A DNA stretch of 64,000 bases from Elephas maximus indicus (GCF_024166365.1 NC_064838.1:76938331-77002330); one strand, 5' to 3'; shown: positions 48,428-61,396, counted from the stretch's first letter. Numbers and translations: made by a program. Notes: a model not told the origin generated them from the letters alone.

Positions 48428-48886
48428 TATCAGATACCAGCACAACATAAGGTTACAGAACAGAAAATCCTGTTATCAACTCAAATAGGGAAATCACACA
48501 AAAAAATTAAGATTAATTTTAAAAAGAAAAAAACACACAAAACAGGGAATCATTGAAGTCAATATGTAAAAGATCACAATAATCAAAAAGAGGGACTAAA
48601 TACAGGTGGCATAGAACTGCCACATGGAGAGGGAAACAAAGTGATATAGAACAATACAAGTTAGGTTTTTACTTAGAAAAATAGGGGTAAATATTAAGGT
48701 AACCACAAAGAGGTATAACAACTCCATAACTCAAAATAAAAACCAAGAAAAAAGTAACGACTCAGCAAACATAAAGTAAAATACTATGAAAATGAGGAAC
48801 ACACAATTTACAAAGAAAAACGTCTCAGCCCAAAAAAGTAAGTGGAAAAATGAAATTGTCAACAACACACATAAAAAGGCATTGAA

Positions 48887-51800
48887 ATGACAGCACTAAA
48901 CACATACTTATCTATAATTATGCTGAATGTAAATGGACTAAATGCAGCAATAAAGAGACAGAGAGTCTCAGACTGGATAAAGAAACACGATCCGTCTATA
49001 TGCTGCCTACAAGAGACACACCTGAGACTTAGAGACATATAAACAAACTAAAACTCAAAGGACGGAAAAAAATATTTCGAGCAAACAACAATCAAAAAAA
49101 AGTGGGAGTGGCAGTATTAATTTCTGACAAAACAGACTTTAAAGTTAAATCCACCACAAAGGATAAAGAAGGACACTACATAATGATTAAAGGGACAATT
49201 GACCAGGAAGATATAACCATATTAAATATTGATGCACCTAATGACAGGGCTGCAAGATACATAAAACAAACTTTAACAGAACTGAAAAGTGAGATAGACA
49301 CCTCCACAATTGTAGTGGGAGACTTCAACACACCACTTTTGCAGAAGGACAGGACTTCCACTAAGAAGCTCAATACAGACACGGAAGACCTAATTACAAC
49401 AATCAACCAACTTGACCTCATAGACTTATACAGAACACTCCACCCAACAGCTGCAAAGTATACTTTTTTTGTAGCAAACATGGAACATTCTCTAGAATAG
49501 ACCACATATTAGGTCAGAAAACAAACCTTGTCAGAATCCAAAACATTGAAATATTACAAAGCATCTTCTCAGACCACAAGGCCATAAAAGTGGAAATCAA
49601 TAACAGAAAAATTAGGGAAAAGAAATCAAATACTTGGAAACTGAACAATACCCTGCTGAAAAAAAGACTGGGTTATAGAAGACATTAAGGGGGAATAAAG
49701 AAATTCATAGAATGCAACGAGAATGAAAACACTTCCTATCAAAACTTCTGGGACACAGCAAAAGCAGTGCTCAGAGGTCAATTTATATCGATAAATGCAC
49801 ACATACAAAAAGAAGAAAGAGCCAAAATCAGAGAACCGTCTCTACAACTTGAACAAATAGAAAGTGAACAACGAAAAAATCCATCAGGCACCAGAAGAAA
49901 ACAAATAAGAAAAATTAAAGCTGAACTAAATGAATTAGAGAACAGAAAAACAATTGAAAGGATTAACAAAGCCAAAAGCTGGTTCTTTGAAAAAAGTAAC
50001 AAAATTGATAAACCATTGGCCAGACTGACTAAAGAAATACAGGAAACAAATAACCCGAATAAGAAAGAAGATAGGCCACATCACAACAGACCCAACTGAA
50101 ATTAAAAGAATCATATCAGATTATTATGAAAAATTGTACTCTAACAAATTTGCAAACCTAGAAGAAATGGATGAATTCCTAGAAAAACACTACCTACCTA
50201 AACTAACACAATCAGAAGTAGAACGACTAAATAGACCCATCACAAAAAAAGAGATTGAAACGGTCATCAAAAAACTCCCCAAAAAAAAAGCCCTGGCCCG
50301 GACGGCTTTACTACAGAGTTCTACCAAACTTTAAGAGAAGAGTTAACACCACTACTACTAAAGGTATTTCAAAGCATAGAAAATAACGGAATATTACCTA
50401 ACTCATTCTATGAAATCACCACATCCCTGATACCAAAACCAGGTAAAGACATCACAAAAAAAGAAAATTACAGACCTATATCCCTCATGAACATAGATGC
50501 AAAAATCCTCAAGAAAATTCTAGCCAATAGAATTCAACAACATATCAAAAAAATAGTCCACCACGACCAAGTGGGATTTATACCAGGAATGCAAGGCTGG
50601 TTTAATATTAGAAAAACCATTAATGTAATCTACCATATAAATAAAACAAAAGACAAAAACCACATGATCTTATCAATCGATGCAGAAAAGGCATTTGACA
50701 AAGTCCAACACCCATTTATGATAAAAGCTCTCACCAAAATAGGAATTGAAGGAAAATTCATCACCAACAACCAACATCACTCTAAATGGAGAGAGCCTGA
50801 AAGCATTTCCCTTGAAAACGGGAACCAGGCAAGGATGCCCTTTATCACCGCTCTTATTCAACATTGTGCTAGAGGTCCTAGCCAGAGCAACTAGGCTAGA
50901 CAAAGAAATAAGGCGCGTCTGGATTGGCAAGGAAGAAGTCAAAGTATCTCTGTTTGCAGATGACATGATCTTATACACAGAAAACCCTAAGAAATCCTCC
51001 AGAAAACTACTGAAACTAATAGAAGAGTTTCGCAGAGTCTCAGGTTATAAGATAAGCATACAAAAATCACTTGGATTCCTCTATATCAACAAAAAGAACA
51101 TCGAAGAGGAAATCACCAAATCAATACCATTCACAGTAGCCCCCAAGAAGATAAAATACTTAGGAATAAATCTTACCAAAGATGTAAAAGACCTATACAA
51201 AGAAAACAACAAAGTACTAGTGCAAGAAACTAAAAAGGACCTACATAAGTGGAAAAACATACCTTGCTCATGGATAGGAAGACTTAACAGTAAAAATGTC
51301 TATTCTGCCAAAAGCCATCTATACATACAATGCACTTCTGATCCAAATTCCATAAACATTTTTTAAAGTGATGGAGAAACAAATGACCAACTTCATATGG
51401 AAGGGAAAGAAGCCCCGGATAAGTAAACTTAACAGTAAAAATGTCTATTCTGCCAAAAGCCATCTATACATACAATGCACTTCTGATCCAAATTCCATAA
51501 ACATTTTTTAAAGTGATGGAGAAACAAATGACCAACTTCATATGGAAGGGAAAGAAGCCCCGGATAAGTAAAGTATTACTGAAAAAGAAGAAGAAAGTGG
51601 GAGGCCTCACTCTACCTGATTTTAGAACATATTATATAGCCACAGTAGTCAAAACAGCCTGGTACTGGTACAACAACAGACACATAGACCAGTGGAACAG
51701 AATTGAGAACCCAGATATAAATCCATCCACATATGAGCAGCTGATATTTGACAAAGGCCCAGTGTCAGTTAATTGGGGAAAAGACAGTCTTTTTAACAAA

Positions 51801-52797
51801 TCGTGCTGGCAGAACTGGATATCCATTTGCAAAAAAATGAAACAGGACCCATACCTCACACCATGCACAAAAACTAACTCCAAGTGGATCAAAGACCTAA
51901 ACATAAAGACTAAAACGATTAAGATCATGGAAGAAAAAATAGAGACAACTTTAGGAGCCCTAATACAAGGCATAAGCAGAATGCAAAACATTACCAAAAA
52001 TGACAAAGAGAAACCAGATAACTGGGAGCTCCTAAGAAGTAAACACCTATGCTCATCTAAAGACTTCACCAAAAGAGTAAAAAGACCACCTACAGAGTGG
52101 GAAAGAATTTTCAGCTATGACATCTCCGACCAGCACCTGATCTTGAAAATCTATATGATTCTGTTAAAACTCAACTACAAAAAGACAAACAACCCAATCA
52201 AAAAGTAGGCAAAGGATATGAACACGCACTTCACTAAAGAAAATATTTAGGCAGCTAACAGATACATGAGAAAATGCTCTCGATCATTAGCCATTAGAGA
52301 AATGCAAATTAAAACTATGATGAGATTCCATCTCACACCAGCAAGGCTGGCATTAATCCAAAAAAACACAAAATAATAAATGTTGGAGAGGCTGTGGAGA
52401 GATTGGAACTCTTATACCCTGCTGGTGGGAATGTCAAATGGTACAACCACTTTGGAAATCTATCTGGCGTTTTCTTAAAAAGATACAAATAGAACTACCA
52501 TACAACCCAGAAATCTCACTCCTCGGAATATACCCTAGAGAAACAAGAGCCTTCACACAAACAGATATATGCACACCCATGTTCATTGCAGCTCTGTTTA
52601 CAATAGCAAAAAGCTGGAAGCAACCAAGGTGTCCATCAACTGATGAATGGTTAAATAAATTGTGGTATATTCACACAATGGAATACTACGCATCGATAAA
52701 GAACAGTGACGAATCTATGAAACATTTCATAACATGGAGGAACCTGGAAGGCATTATGCTGAGTGAAATTAGAGGCAAAAGGACAAATATTGTATAA
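48887..52797 (+). pseudogene. L1 ORF2 (endonuclease-reverse transcriptase), disrupted
   Basis: ORF2p nicks target DNA and reverse-transcribes L1 RNA. The start is the ATG at 48887 (MTALNTYLSIIMLNVNGLN). Endonuclease motifs follow: CCLQETH, VVGDFNTPL, then RIDHILG after a frameshift at 49490, and SDHKAI. The reverse transcriptase shows [44 protein letters not shown] and the catalytic FADD at 50953-50964. After a 145-bp duplication come VGGLTLPDFRTYYIATVVKT and the C-terminal TMEYYASIKNSDE. Frames change near 49040, 49490, 50290, 50750 and 51365, and there are further stops near 52207-52400. Not functional. Confidence 0.92.
51283..51572 (+). repeat. 145-bp direct tandem duplication inside L1 ORF2
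   Basis: 51283-51427 (CTTAACAGTAAAAATGTCTA ... CCCCGGATAAGTAAA) is repeated almost exactly as 51428-51572. 145 is not a multiple of three, so it also breaks the frame. Confidence 0.95.
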
Positions 52798-53834
52798 GAC
52801 CACTATTATAAGATCTTGAGAAATAGTATAAACTGAGAAGAACACATACTTTTGTGGTTACGAGGCGGGAAGGGAGGAAGGGTGGGAGAGGTTTATTTAC
52901 TGATTAGTTAGTAGATAAGAACTACTTTAGGTGAAGGGAAGGACAATACTCAATACAGGGAAGGTCAGCTCAACTGGACTGAACCAAAAGCAAAGAAGTT
53001 TCCTGGATAAACTGAATGCTTCGCAGGTCAGCAGAGCAAAGGCAGGGGTTTGGGGACTATGGCTTAAGGGGACTTCTAAGTCAGTTGGCAAAATAATTCT
53101 ATGATGAAAACACTCTGCATCCCACTTTGAAGTGTGGCGTCTGGGGTCTTAAATGCTAACAAGCGGCCATCTAAGATGCATCAATTGGTCTCAACCCACC
53201 TGGAGCAAAGGAGAATGAAGAACGCCAAGGTCACACAATAACCATGAGTCCAAGAGACAGAAAGGGCCACATGAACCAGAGACTTACATCATCCTGAGAC
53301 CAGAAGAACTAGATGGTGCCTGGCCACAACCGATGACTGCCCTGACAGGGAGCACAACAGAGAACCCCTGAGGGAGCAGGAGAACAGTGGGATGCAGACC
53401 CCAAATTCTCATAGAAAGGCCAGACTTAATGGTCTGACTGAGACAAGAGGAATCCCGGTGGTCATGGTCCCCAAACCTTCTGTTGGCCCAGGACAGGAAC
53501 CATTCCCGAAGACAACTCATCAGACATGGAAGGGACCGGACAATGGGTTGGAGAGAGATGCGGACGATAAGTGAGCTACTTGTATCAGGTGGACACTTGT
53601 GACTCTGTTGGCATTTTCTGTCTGGAGGGGAGATAGGAGGGTAGAGAGGGTTAGAAACTGACAAAATTGTCATGAAAGGAGAGGCTGGAAGGAGGGAGCG
53701 GGTTGACTCATTAGGGGGAGAGTAAGTGGGAGCGTGGGATAAGGTGTATATATGTTTACATGTGACAGACTGACTTGATTTGTAAACTTTCACTTAAAGC
53801 ACAATAAAAATTATTAAAAAAAGAAGTAAATGGG

Positions 53835-54049
53835 AATAAAAACTGTCAAAAGTGTTGTAATAGCAATTGCTCTCAGTTCTTTCAACTACGTCCAAGTTGT
53901 GTGGAAATTTTTCAAGTTCATCTTTCATCGAAAATTATTTTTAGAAATGCATGAAGCACAAAGTAGATTGCCTTCCATATTTTGTTGAAACATAATATTT
54001 TGGAAATGGCATTCCTTTAAGAAAGATTTCCTCCCCATTATGGTAGAAT
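53835..54049. other. Continuation of the OR 3' flank in unit C
   Basis: GAATAAAAACTGTCAAAAGT onward matches 23790-24020 in unit B and resumes the flank interrupted by the long L1. No gene. Confidence 0.8.
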
Positions 54050-54480
54050 GCAAACACAGCCTGAATTCTCAGATCCTTCTGGTATCCATAGCAGCTCTTC
54101 ACATCAAGTTGTTGAATCAGTTTGACAAATCCTTAAATGTAGCCTACTCTTGTGAACTATTTTGGGTAACAGATGGTGGCAGAAGTGATATTGAGACCAC
54201 TTCCAAACTTTTGAGAGGCTTTCAGGATCTTGGAAACCCTCTTGGAACCCTGTGAAGCTGGCATGTGAACAAACACAGACTAGTATGTTGGCTAATGGGA
54301 GAAACATAGCCCAATTTCTCATTCCTCCAATCATATCAGCTGACATCTAGCCCACCACCAGACTTGAGAATGAGACCCTTTTAGGTTAGCTGACTAACAA
54401 CTGATCTCATAAACCTAAGTAAGCTGAGCCGAGATCAGCCAAACTTAGATCAACAGAACTGCTCACCTGATCCATGCAAT
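54050..54480 (+). mobile_element. MLT1-type LTR fragment, unit C
   Basis: Third copy of the LTR seen at 3640 and 24020, with GCCACCACCAGACTT-like wording and GATCCATGCAAT at the point where a SINE and an RTE break it. The LTR end resumes at about 57031 (TTAGCAATAATAAAATATTT). Confidence 0.7.
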
Positions 54481-54615
54481 ATCCTTTGCCATCAAGTTGA
54501 TTCAAAATTATGGCTTCCCTATAGAATAAGGTTGAACTGCCCCATAGGGGTTCCAAGGATTCAAACTACATGGATACAAACCACTGACATTTTGTTTAGC
54601 AACCAAGTTTTTACT
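54481..54615 (-). mobile_element. AfroSINE, minus strand, inside the MLT1 LTR
   Basis: Reverse tail CATCAAGTTGATTCAAAATT, body GGTTGAACTGCCCCATAGGG, ending at the head region TTTAGCAACCAAGTTTTTAC. It sits next to an RTE in the same orientation. Confidence 0.85.
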
Positions 54616-57030
54616 ATTTTTGTTAGGTACAGTCGAGTCAGTTCTGACTCACAGCAACCCTGTGTACAACAGTACGAAACACTGCCTGGCCCTGCGCCAT
54701 CCTCACAATTCTTGTTTTACTTGAGCCCGTTGTTGCAAATACTGTATCAGTTCATCCTGTTGAGGGTATTCCTTTTTTTCACTGACCCTCTACTTTACCA
54801 AGCATGATGTCCTTCTCCAGGGACTGATCCCTCCTGACAGCATGTCCAAAGTATGTGAGATGAAGTCTCGCCATCCTTGCTTCTAAGGAACATTCTGTCT
54901 GTACTTCTTCCAAAATAGATTTGCTTGTTCTTTTGGCAGTCCATGGTATATTCAATATTCTTCGCCAATAGCGCAACTAAAAGGTATCAATTCTTCTTCA
55001 GTCTTACTTATTCATTGTCCACCTCTCAAATGCATTTGAGGTGATGGAAAACATCATGACTTGGTTCAGGTGCACCTAGGTTCTCAAAGTGATATCTTTC
55101 CTTTTTAACACCCTAAAGAGGTCTTTTGCAGCAGATTTTCCCAGTGCAATGTGTCTTTTGATTTCCTGGCTGCGCTTACATGGATGTTGATTGTGGATCG
55201 AAGTAAAATGAAATCCTCAATGACTTCAATTTTTTCTCTGTTTATCATGATGTTTCTTATTGGTCCAGTTGTTAGGATTTTTCCTTTTTTTATGTTGAGT
55301 GTAGTCCATAATGAAGGCTTTGGTCTTTGATCTTCATCAGTAAGTGCTTCGAGTTCTCTTCATTTTCAGAAACCAAGGTCGTGTCATCTGCATAATACAG
55401 ATTTTAATGAGTCTTCTTCCAAACCTGATTCCCCGTTCTTCACATAGTCCAGCTTCTTGGATTATCTGCTCAGCATACAGATTGAATAAATATGGTGAAA
55501 GCATATAACCCTGACACACACCTTTCCTGACTTTAAACCATGCAGAATCCTGTTGTTCTGTTCAAAAAACTGCTTCTTGGTCTATGTACAGGTTCGTCAT
55601 GAACACAATGAAGTCTTCTGGAATTTCCATTCTCTGCAATTTTATCCATAATTTGTTATGACCCACACAGTCAAATGCCTTTGCATAGTCAATGAAACAC
55701 AGGGAAACATCTTTCTGGTATTCTCTGCTTTCAGCCAGAATTCATCTGATATTAGTCCTGATATCCCTGGTTCCATGTCCTCTTCTGAATCTGTGCTGAC
55801 TCTGGCAGTTCCCTGCTGATGTACTGCTGAAACTGCTTTTGAATGATCTTCAGCAAAATTTTACTTGTAGGTGATATTAACAATATTGTTCCATAATTTC
55901 TGAATTTGGATAGATTACCTTTCTTTGGAATACACATAAATATGGATATCTTCCAGTCATTTGGCCAGGTATCTGTCTTCCAAACTTCTTGGCTTAGACA
56001 AGTGAGCACTTCCATCACTGCACCCACTTGTAGAAACATCTCAGTTTCTATTCCAATGTCTTCAGTGTAGCTTGGACTTCTTTCTTCAGTACCATTGGTT
56101 CTTTGTCACATGCTACCTCCTGCAATGATTGGATGTCGACCAATACTTTTTGGTACAGTGACTTTGTGTATCCTTTCCATCTTCTTTTGATGCTTCCTTT
56201 GTCATTCAGTATTTTGCCTATAAAAAAAAAAAGAATCCATCAATACTGCAACTTGATGTCTGTATTTTTTCTTCAGCTCTTTTCAGCTTGAGGAATGTCA
56301 AGCATGTTCTTCTCTTTTGGTATTCTATCTCCAGATCTTTGCACATGTCATTATAATACTTTCTCTTCTCCAGCAGCCATTTGAAATCTTCTGTTCAGCT
56401 CTTTTACTTCAGCATTTCTTCCTTTTGCTTTAGCTACTCAACTGACATCCTTTTTGGCATTTTCTTTCTTTTCTATGTTTTTAATGACCTCTTGCTTTCT
56501 TCACGTATGATGTTCTTGAGATCATTCCACAACTTGTCTGGTCTTTGGTTATTAGTGTTCAACACATCAAATTTATCCTTGAGATGGTCTCTAAATTCAA
56601 GTGCAATATACTCAGGGCTGTACTTTGGCTTTTTTGGATTTCTAAATTTCTTCAGCTTCAACTTGAACTTCTATATGAACAATTGAGGGTCAGTTCCACA
56701 GCTGGCCCCAGCTTTGTTCTGACTGATGATATTGAGTTTTTCCATCATCGCTTTCCACAGATACAGTTGATCTGATTCCTATATGTTCCATTTGGTGAAG
56801 TCCAAGTGTATAGTGGCAGTTTATGTTGTTGAAGAAATGTATTTGCAATAAAGAAGTCATTTGTCTTGCAAAATTCTATCATGTGATCTCCAGCATCATT
56901 TCTATCACCAAGGCCATATTTTCCAACTACTGATCCCGCTTATTTATTTCTAATTTTTGCATTCTAATCACCATTAATTATCAATGCAGCCTGATTGCAT
57001 GTTCAATTTCTTCATCTTTGGTTTTAGTGG
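54616..57030 (-). mobile_element. RTE LINE, minus strand, 2.4 kb, 5' truncated
   Basis: The 3' end TTGTTAGGTACAGTCGAGTC is at the left. The minus strand encodes the RTE C-terminus (LHLTYFGHAVRRDQSLEKDI at 54779-54976), the reverse transcriptase (MLSPYLFNLYAEQIIQEAG at 55337-55519; MCIPKKGNL near 55930) and endonuclease-linker text (DKLWNDLKNIIREESKRS at 56473-56661). It stops at the equivalent of 28160 of the element at 27460, so the first 0.7 kb is missing. It disrupts the MLT1 LTR of unit C. Confidence 0.9.
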
Positions 57031-57726
57031 TTAGCAATAATAAAATATTTTTGTTTTAACTAACACATTTTTGAGTGGTTTGTATGTAGTCATTGGAGTC
57101 ACTCACTTTCTCAGTTTCTGGGAATATTACCAAAAGATTTTCCAAAGAATTATCATAAGACATTTTAGAATATCGGTTATTCCTAGAGGCTCCTTGTTAA
57201 AACAATGCAATAAAAAGCTTAGAAATGTTAAAATACTGTGATTTTGTTGATATGGTTAATCTAATATCTTACTAAAATGGTATTATCTTGTGTGCTTTAA
57301 ATTCATTGTCATCAAGAGCTTGGAGATTCACGTTGTGATTATTCAATTTATGAGTAGTGATTCTGACATGAATTTCATTCAATGTTTTAAATTTAAATAA
57401 ACCTTTAAACACACCTCCCATCTCTTTAAATCAAAGATACATACATAAAGAATACAACTTTCTTGTGAGTGTTTCGCATAGATGTTATTAAGAATCACAG
57501 TTATTTTTTTCCACATCCTTTTTAAATTTTGCTATAAAGTGACTCTCTCCATCAGGAGTCATGCACTCAGTAACTATAGATTGATTGTTGCACTAGGAAA
57601 AAAATACTGGATAGTAAACAAATATATCATCAGTACTATATACTATATATCAGAGTTCAGCATGTCACCATGTGGGTTAAAAAACCTTACACCAATCTTT
57701 TACAGGTAAAGAAATACACATAAACA
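57031..57726. other. Remnant of the MLT1 LTR end, then 0.6 kb with nothing recognised
   Basis: 57031-57175 matches 62600-62740 of unit D (CACTCACTTTCTCAGTTTCT). The rest, to 57726, is AT-rich and shows no gene or repeat I can name. It does not resemble the upstream flank of the OR5D-like copies. Confidence 0.5.
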
Positions 57727-58207
57727 GGGACAAAGCCATTTCCTTCCTAGGATGCCCTGTGCAATTCTACTTGTTTTGTTCTTATACAATCACTGAGGTC
57801 ATCCAGCTGGCTGTGGGGACCAATGACTACTCTGAGGCTATCTCCAATCTACCACTGTACATGGTTCTCACGTCTCAGAAAGTCTCTGTGGAGGTGGTAT
57901 CTAGCTGATATATGTGAGGAAGAGGGTGTTCTTTGACTAATATGTGTTTAGCTCTTGAGATTCCATCCTACCTCAAAAATGTGATTAAACACTACTGCCA
58001 TAATCAACCCCTTTTCTTATCACTTGCTTGATCTGATGTCTCTATAAATGAACTGCTGTTGTACACTGTGGCTACTATCAATGAGATTATCACCATGGTA
58101 GCTATCCTCACCTCCTTCCTGCTTGCTTGTTCTCATAACCATCCTGAGATCTTACTCTGCAGAGGGACAGTGCAAAGCCTTTTCCAACTGTGCCTCCCAC
58201 TTCACAG
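57727..58207 (+). pseudogene. OR5L-like olfactory receptor pseudogene, internal fragment
   Basis: Starts abruptly before TM3 with RDKAISFLGCPVQFYLFC and runs through ITEVIQLAV. The region of MAYDRYVAIC is ruined (GTNDYSEAIS). PLYMVLTSQKVSVEVVSS leads to two stops (TGA near 57906 and 57912). LALEIPSYLKNVIKHYCHNQ, a third stop in LA-stop-SDVSINE, and [20 protein letters not shown] (TM5) follow. After a frame change near 58155 the text reads [18 protein letters not shown] (start of TM6), then an RTE fragment begins. The KDKAISFLGC.VQFYLFC and LACSDV.NE wording points to OR5L rather than OR5D. TM1-2 and TM7 are missing. Clearly dead. Confidence 0.85.
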
Positions 58208-58918
58208 CCATTGTTATTATGAGGTGCCTATGAGTTGGTTCTGACTCATAGAGACCCTACGTACAATAGAAGGAAACACTGCCTTGTCCTGTGCCATCCT
58301 TACAATCTGTATTATGCTTGAGCCCACTGTTGCAGCCACTGTGTCAATTGATTTTGGTAAGGGTTTTCCTTTTTTCGCTGATACTCTGCTTCACCAAGTA
58401 TGATGTTCTTCTCCAGGGACTGATCCCTGATTATAACACATCCAAAGTATTTGAGGCAAAGTCTTGCCATTCTCACATCTGCTGAGCACTCTGGCTATAC
58501 TTCTTCCAACACAGATTTGTTCGTTTTTCTGGCAGTCATGGTATATTCAGTATTCTTCACCAGCACCATAATTCAATGGCGTTAATTCTTCTTTGGTCTT
58601 CCTTACTCATTGTTCAGCTTTCTTATGCATATGAGGTGATTGAAAACACCATAGCTTGGGCCAGGTGCACCTTAGTCCTCAAAGTGACATCTTTGTTTTT
58701 TAACACTTTAAAGAGATCTTTTTTGCAGCAGATTTACCCAATCCAATGTGTCTTTTGATTTTTTGGCTACTACTTCCATGGATGATGATTGTGGATGCAA
58801 GTAAAATGATATCTTTGACAACTTCAATAATTTCTCCATTTATCACTATGTTGCTTTTTTTTTTTTTTTTTTTTTTTTGCTTATTGGTCCAGTTGTAAAT
58901 ATTTTTGCTTTCCTTAAA
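58208..58918 (-). mobile_element. RTE 3' fragment, minus strand
   Basis: The left end GAGGTGCCTATGAGTTGGTT is a diverged RTE 3' end. The order then follows the RTE C-terminal region in reverse (CTTCTCCAGGGACTGATCCC near 58410) up to CTTATTGGTCCAGTTGTAAA. A T run of about 22 bases at 58857-58878 lies inside it. It separates the OR5L-like pseudogene from an OR5D-type 3' flank. Confidence 0.88.
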
Positions 58919-58975
58919 AACAAAAATGAGATAACATGAGCTGGCTTAAAATTTGATAGTGAAGAATGAAAAAGC

Positions 58976-58999
58976 ATATATATATATATATATATATAC
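58976..58999. repeat. (TA)n microsatellite
   Basis: About 12 TA units. Confidence 0.9.
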
Positions 59000-59499
59000 A
59001 CGATGTGGGGCACCTACTGTAAGCTAAATGAACATTCATACCATGTGCCTTTATTATAAGATACATGGAATATAGTAGGTTTGCATTAACACATGAGTTT
59101 CCCTTACATATCCACAAAGGTAGTTAAGAAAATACGTTGTCTTTACCTTCAAAGAATGCATAATATAGTGGTGATGATGGGTTAATGAAAAAAGTGAATA
59201 TTCTATGAGGCAGACTATAAGGAGTATCATAGAAAGATTGGGTCAAGGAATAGTTCAAATCCATTTAGGGATATTGTCAGTGTGTCTTCACAAAGAAAGT
59301 ATTATTTGATCATGTCCTTGGAGTATGAGCAGAATTTTAGGAAACGTATTTTAGTGAAGAAGGGGTTATATTCAGAGAGACTAGAAAGAACAAATTAAAG
59401 TAAATGACAATGTAATAATTGAGTCAACTATCTCACCGATTTTTTATTGGGTGAGTACTGAATAATGTGCGTGTGTGCGTTTCTCTGTGTATGTGTGTG

Positions 59500-59567
59500 T
59501 ATCCAGTGCCATCGAGTTGATTCCAACTTATAGCGATCCTATAGGACAGAGTAGAACTGTCCCATAG
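59500..59567 (-). mobile_element. AfroSINE 3' fragment, minus strand, inside a TG-rich tract
   Basis: ATCCAGTGCCATCGAGTTGA through GGACAGAGTAGAACTGTCCC, with TGTGTGTG on both sides, so it inserted into the microsatellite. Confidence 0.85.
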
Positions 59568-60841
59568 TATGTGTGTGTAAGTGGTACCTTATATACAGGC
59601 TACTTTGACATGAATGAAAAATTGGGTAAATATGGTCTAGATCTTGAACGTGTTTTCAGAATAGTTCCAGTGTGTCAGAATAATAAGCTATACTTTGCTG
59701 CAGCAGAGGCTTAGAGACAAATCTCAAAAAACTAGTATATGCAAAAAATAGGAATAATGACTGTCTTTCCTATCTGTATTGCATACTATATTTCTGCTTA
59801 CTCATCCATCATAATAATTACAAATACTTTATTTTCTTTCATTCTGTATTTATTGGAAGACCTAGTTTTTTAATTCTTCTCAGAAGAACTCTCATCCACC
59901 ATTAAAAAAAAAGGAAAAATATTGAGTTACCATACAAGTTGAATACTAATTGTTTACATAAACTTACTACAAACAGAAAAAAAAAAAATTATCATCAGGC
60001 AGCCATTAATATCTCAACATATTTAACTTGGTAAAGTCAAAATATTATATATCTCATCTTAATAACTCACCTTTGCTTGACTAACTTGTACATCCTTCTC
60101 CTATTCTCTATGCAGTATGTCTAGATAAGATTCCAGAAAATTTGTCAAGTGTTTTGGTGAGGGAGAAAATTTTTTTTTTTTTTTTTTTAAACTGGGGAGC
60201 AATGTTATATGGGCTCAAAAATTATTTGGGATGGTCATATGATTTTTAACTTATGACTATTAATTAAGATTTCTGTCTTCGGTCTTACATATTTGTTGAT
60301 AAGAAATCGATTAAATAATCACTGCATATTAAAAGATAAAAAATAGGAAAACATTGTTTTAGATATTGAATGTCTGATGAAAGGCTTTCTCACTTATTTG
60401 ACCTCAATTTCTCTGGGTATTTACGTAAGTATCCTTCACTGCACATCTGGAACTTATACAATTTCTAATTTTCTTTGAAATTAGAAAATTATATTATTCT
60501 TAAATTGAATCAATGATGTCTAATTAACCCCCTTTTATTGAGAAAAAAATTTCACTTCTCTCATACTTTGCGAAACGATCATATTTTGTGGTGGAACTGG
60601 CACAACCCACTTACCTTTCACTCTGATAAAACTGTGACCCATCCAATTGAAGTAACTTGGCCAAGGTTGTAGAAGCCATTGTTGATAGAACCAGGCCAAT
60701 CATTTAAAATTCCAACCACACTGGCAAACAACTCTTTTAGTAATTACTGTCATATAATCTCATATTCTTTCAAGTTGTGACATTTCCGATTCTTCATGGC
60801 AGATTCTTTACCAAATTTTAGCAATCAATTTTTTTGGTCAC

Positions 60842-61391
60842 TGTGATTGTTAAGGTTGTCTGTCAACTTGGCTGGGCCATGATTTTCAGTGGATTGGCAG
60901 CTATGTAATGATGTGGTTTGGCTGTTATATAATGATGTAATTCAGCAGTTATGTAATGATGTAGTTCTTCATGATGTGATCAGCGAATCAGTTGTAAGGG
61001 GAGCTTCGATCCTCTGCATAGAATATGTATATATATACATGGATGTTCTGGCAATTCTCACTTGCTTGCTCTGGATCTTACATCTGGCTTGTCATCATCT
61101 GACCTTCAGTTCTTGGGACTAGTGCCAGCAGCCAGATGTATTGCCTGCTGATCTTGGGATTCATTGGCTTCTGCAGCCTGTGAGCAAGTAACCTGACTTC
61201 TTACCTGCTGGTCTTGAATTGGTCAGCCTCCACAGCTATGCGAGTCAGGAGAAGCCTCCAGCCTGACACCTGACCCATGGACTTAGGATTTGCCAACCTC
61301 TACAACTGCTTTAGCCATTTCCTTGAGATAAATTTCTCTCTGTGTATATGCTTTATTAGTTTTGCCTCTCTAGGGAACCTAGCCTAAGATG
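60842..61391 (+). mobile_element. Solo ERVL-type LTR, + strand
   Basis: Starts TGTGATTGTTAAGGTTGTC and ends TCTAGGGAACCTAGCCTAAG, with the target duplication GTCAC at 60837-60841 and 61392-61396. It contains short internal near-repeats of GTTATGTAATGATGTA at about 60900-60962. Same family as the minus-strand LTRs at 14331 and 26455. Confidence 0.8.
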
Positions 61392-61396
61392 GTCAC

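Larger units (their letters stand above)
45871..53823 (+). mobile_element. Near full-length L1 LINE, 7.95 kb, inactive
   Basis: Flanked by the 11-bp target duplication AAGTAAATGGG (45860-45870 and 53824-53834). It has a 1.6-kb GC-rich 5' UTR, ORF1 (47468-48427), a linker of about 460 bp, ORF2 (48887-52797), a 1-kb 3' UTR and an AATAAAAATTATTAAAAAA end. Both ORFs carry several frameshifts and stops, and ORF2 contains a 145-bp tandem duplication. The insertion is specific to unit C: the equivalent point in unit B (near 23785) is empty. Confidence 0.95.
58919..60836. other. OR5D-type 3' flank in unit D, no gene recognised
   Basis: Aligns with 1045-2810 and 21270-23080: GAGATAACATGAGCTGGCTT, a TG tract near 59461, AGAGGCTTAGAGACAAATCT near 59706, and CTCTGATAAAACTGTGACCC near 60620. 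More diverged than A, B and C are from each other. Confidence 0.7.
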
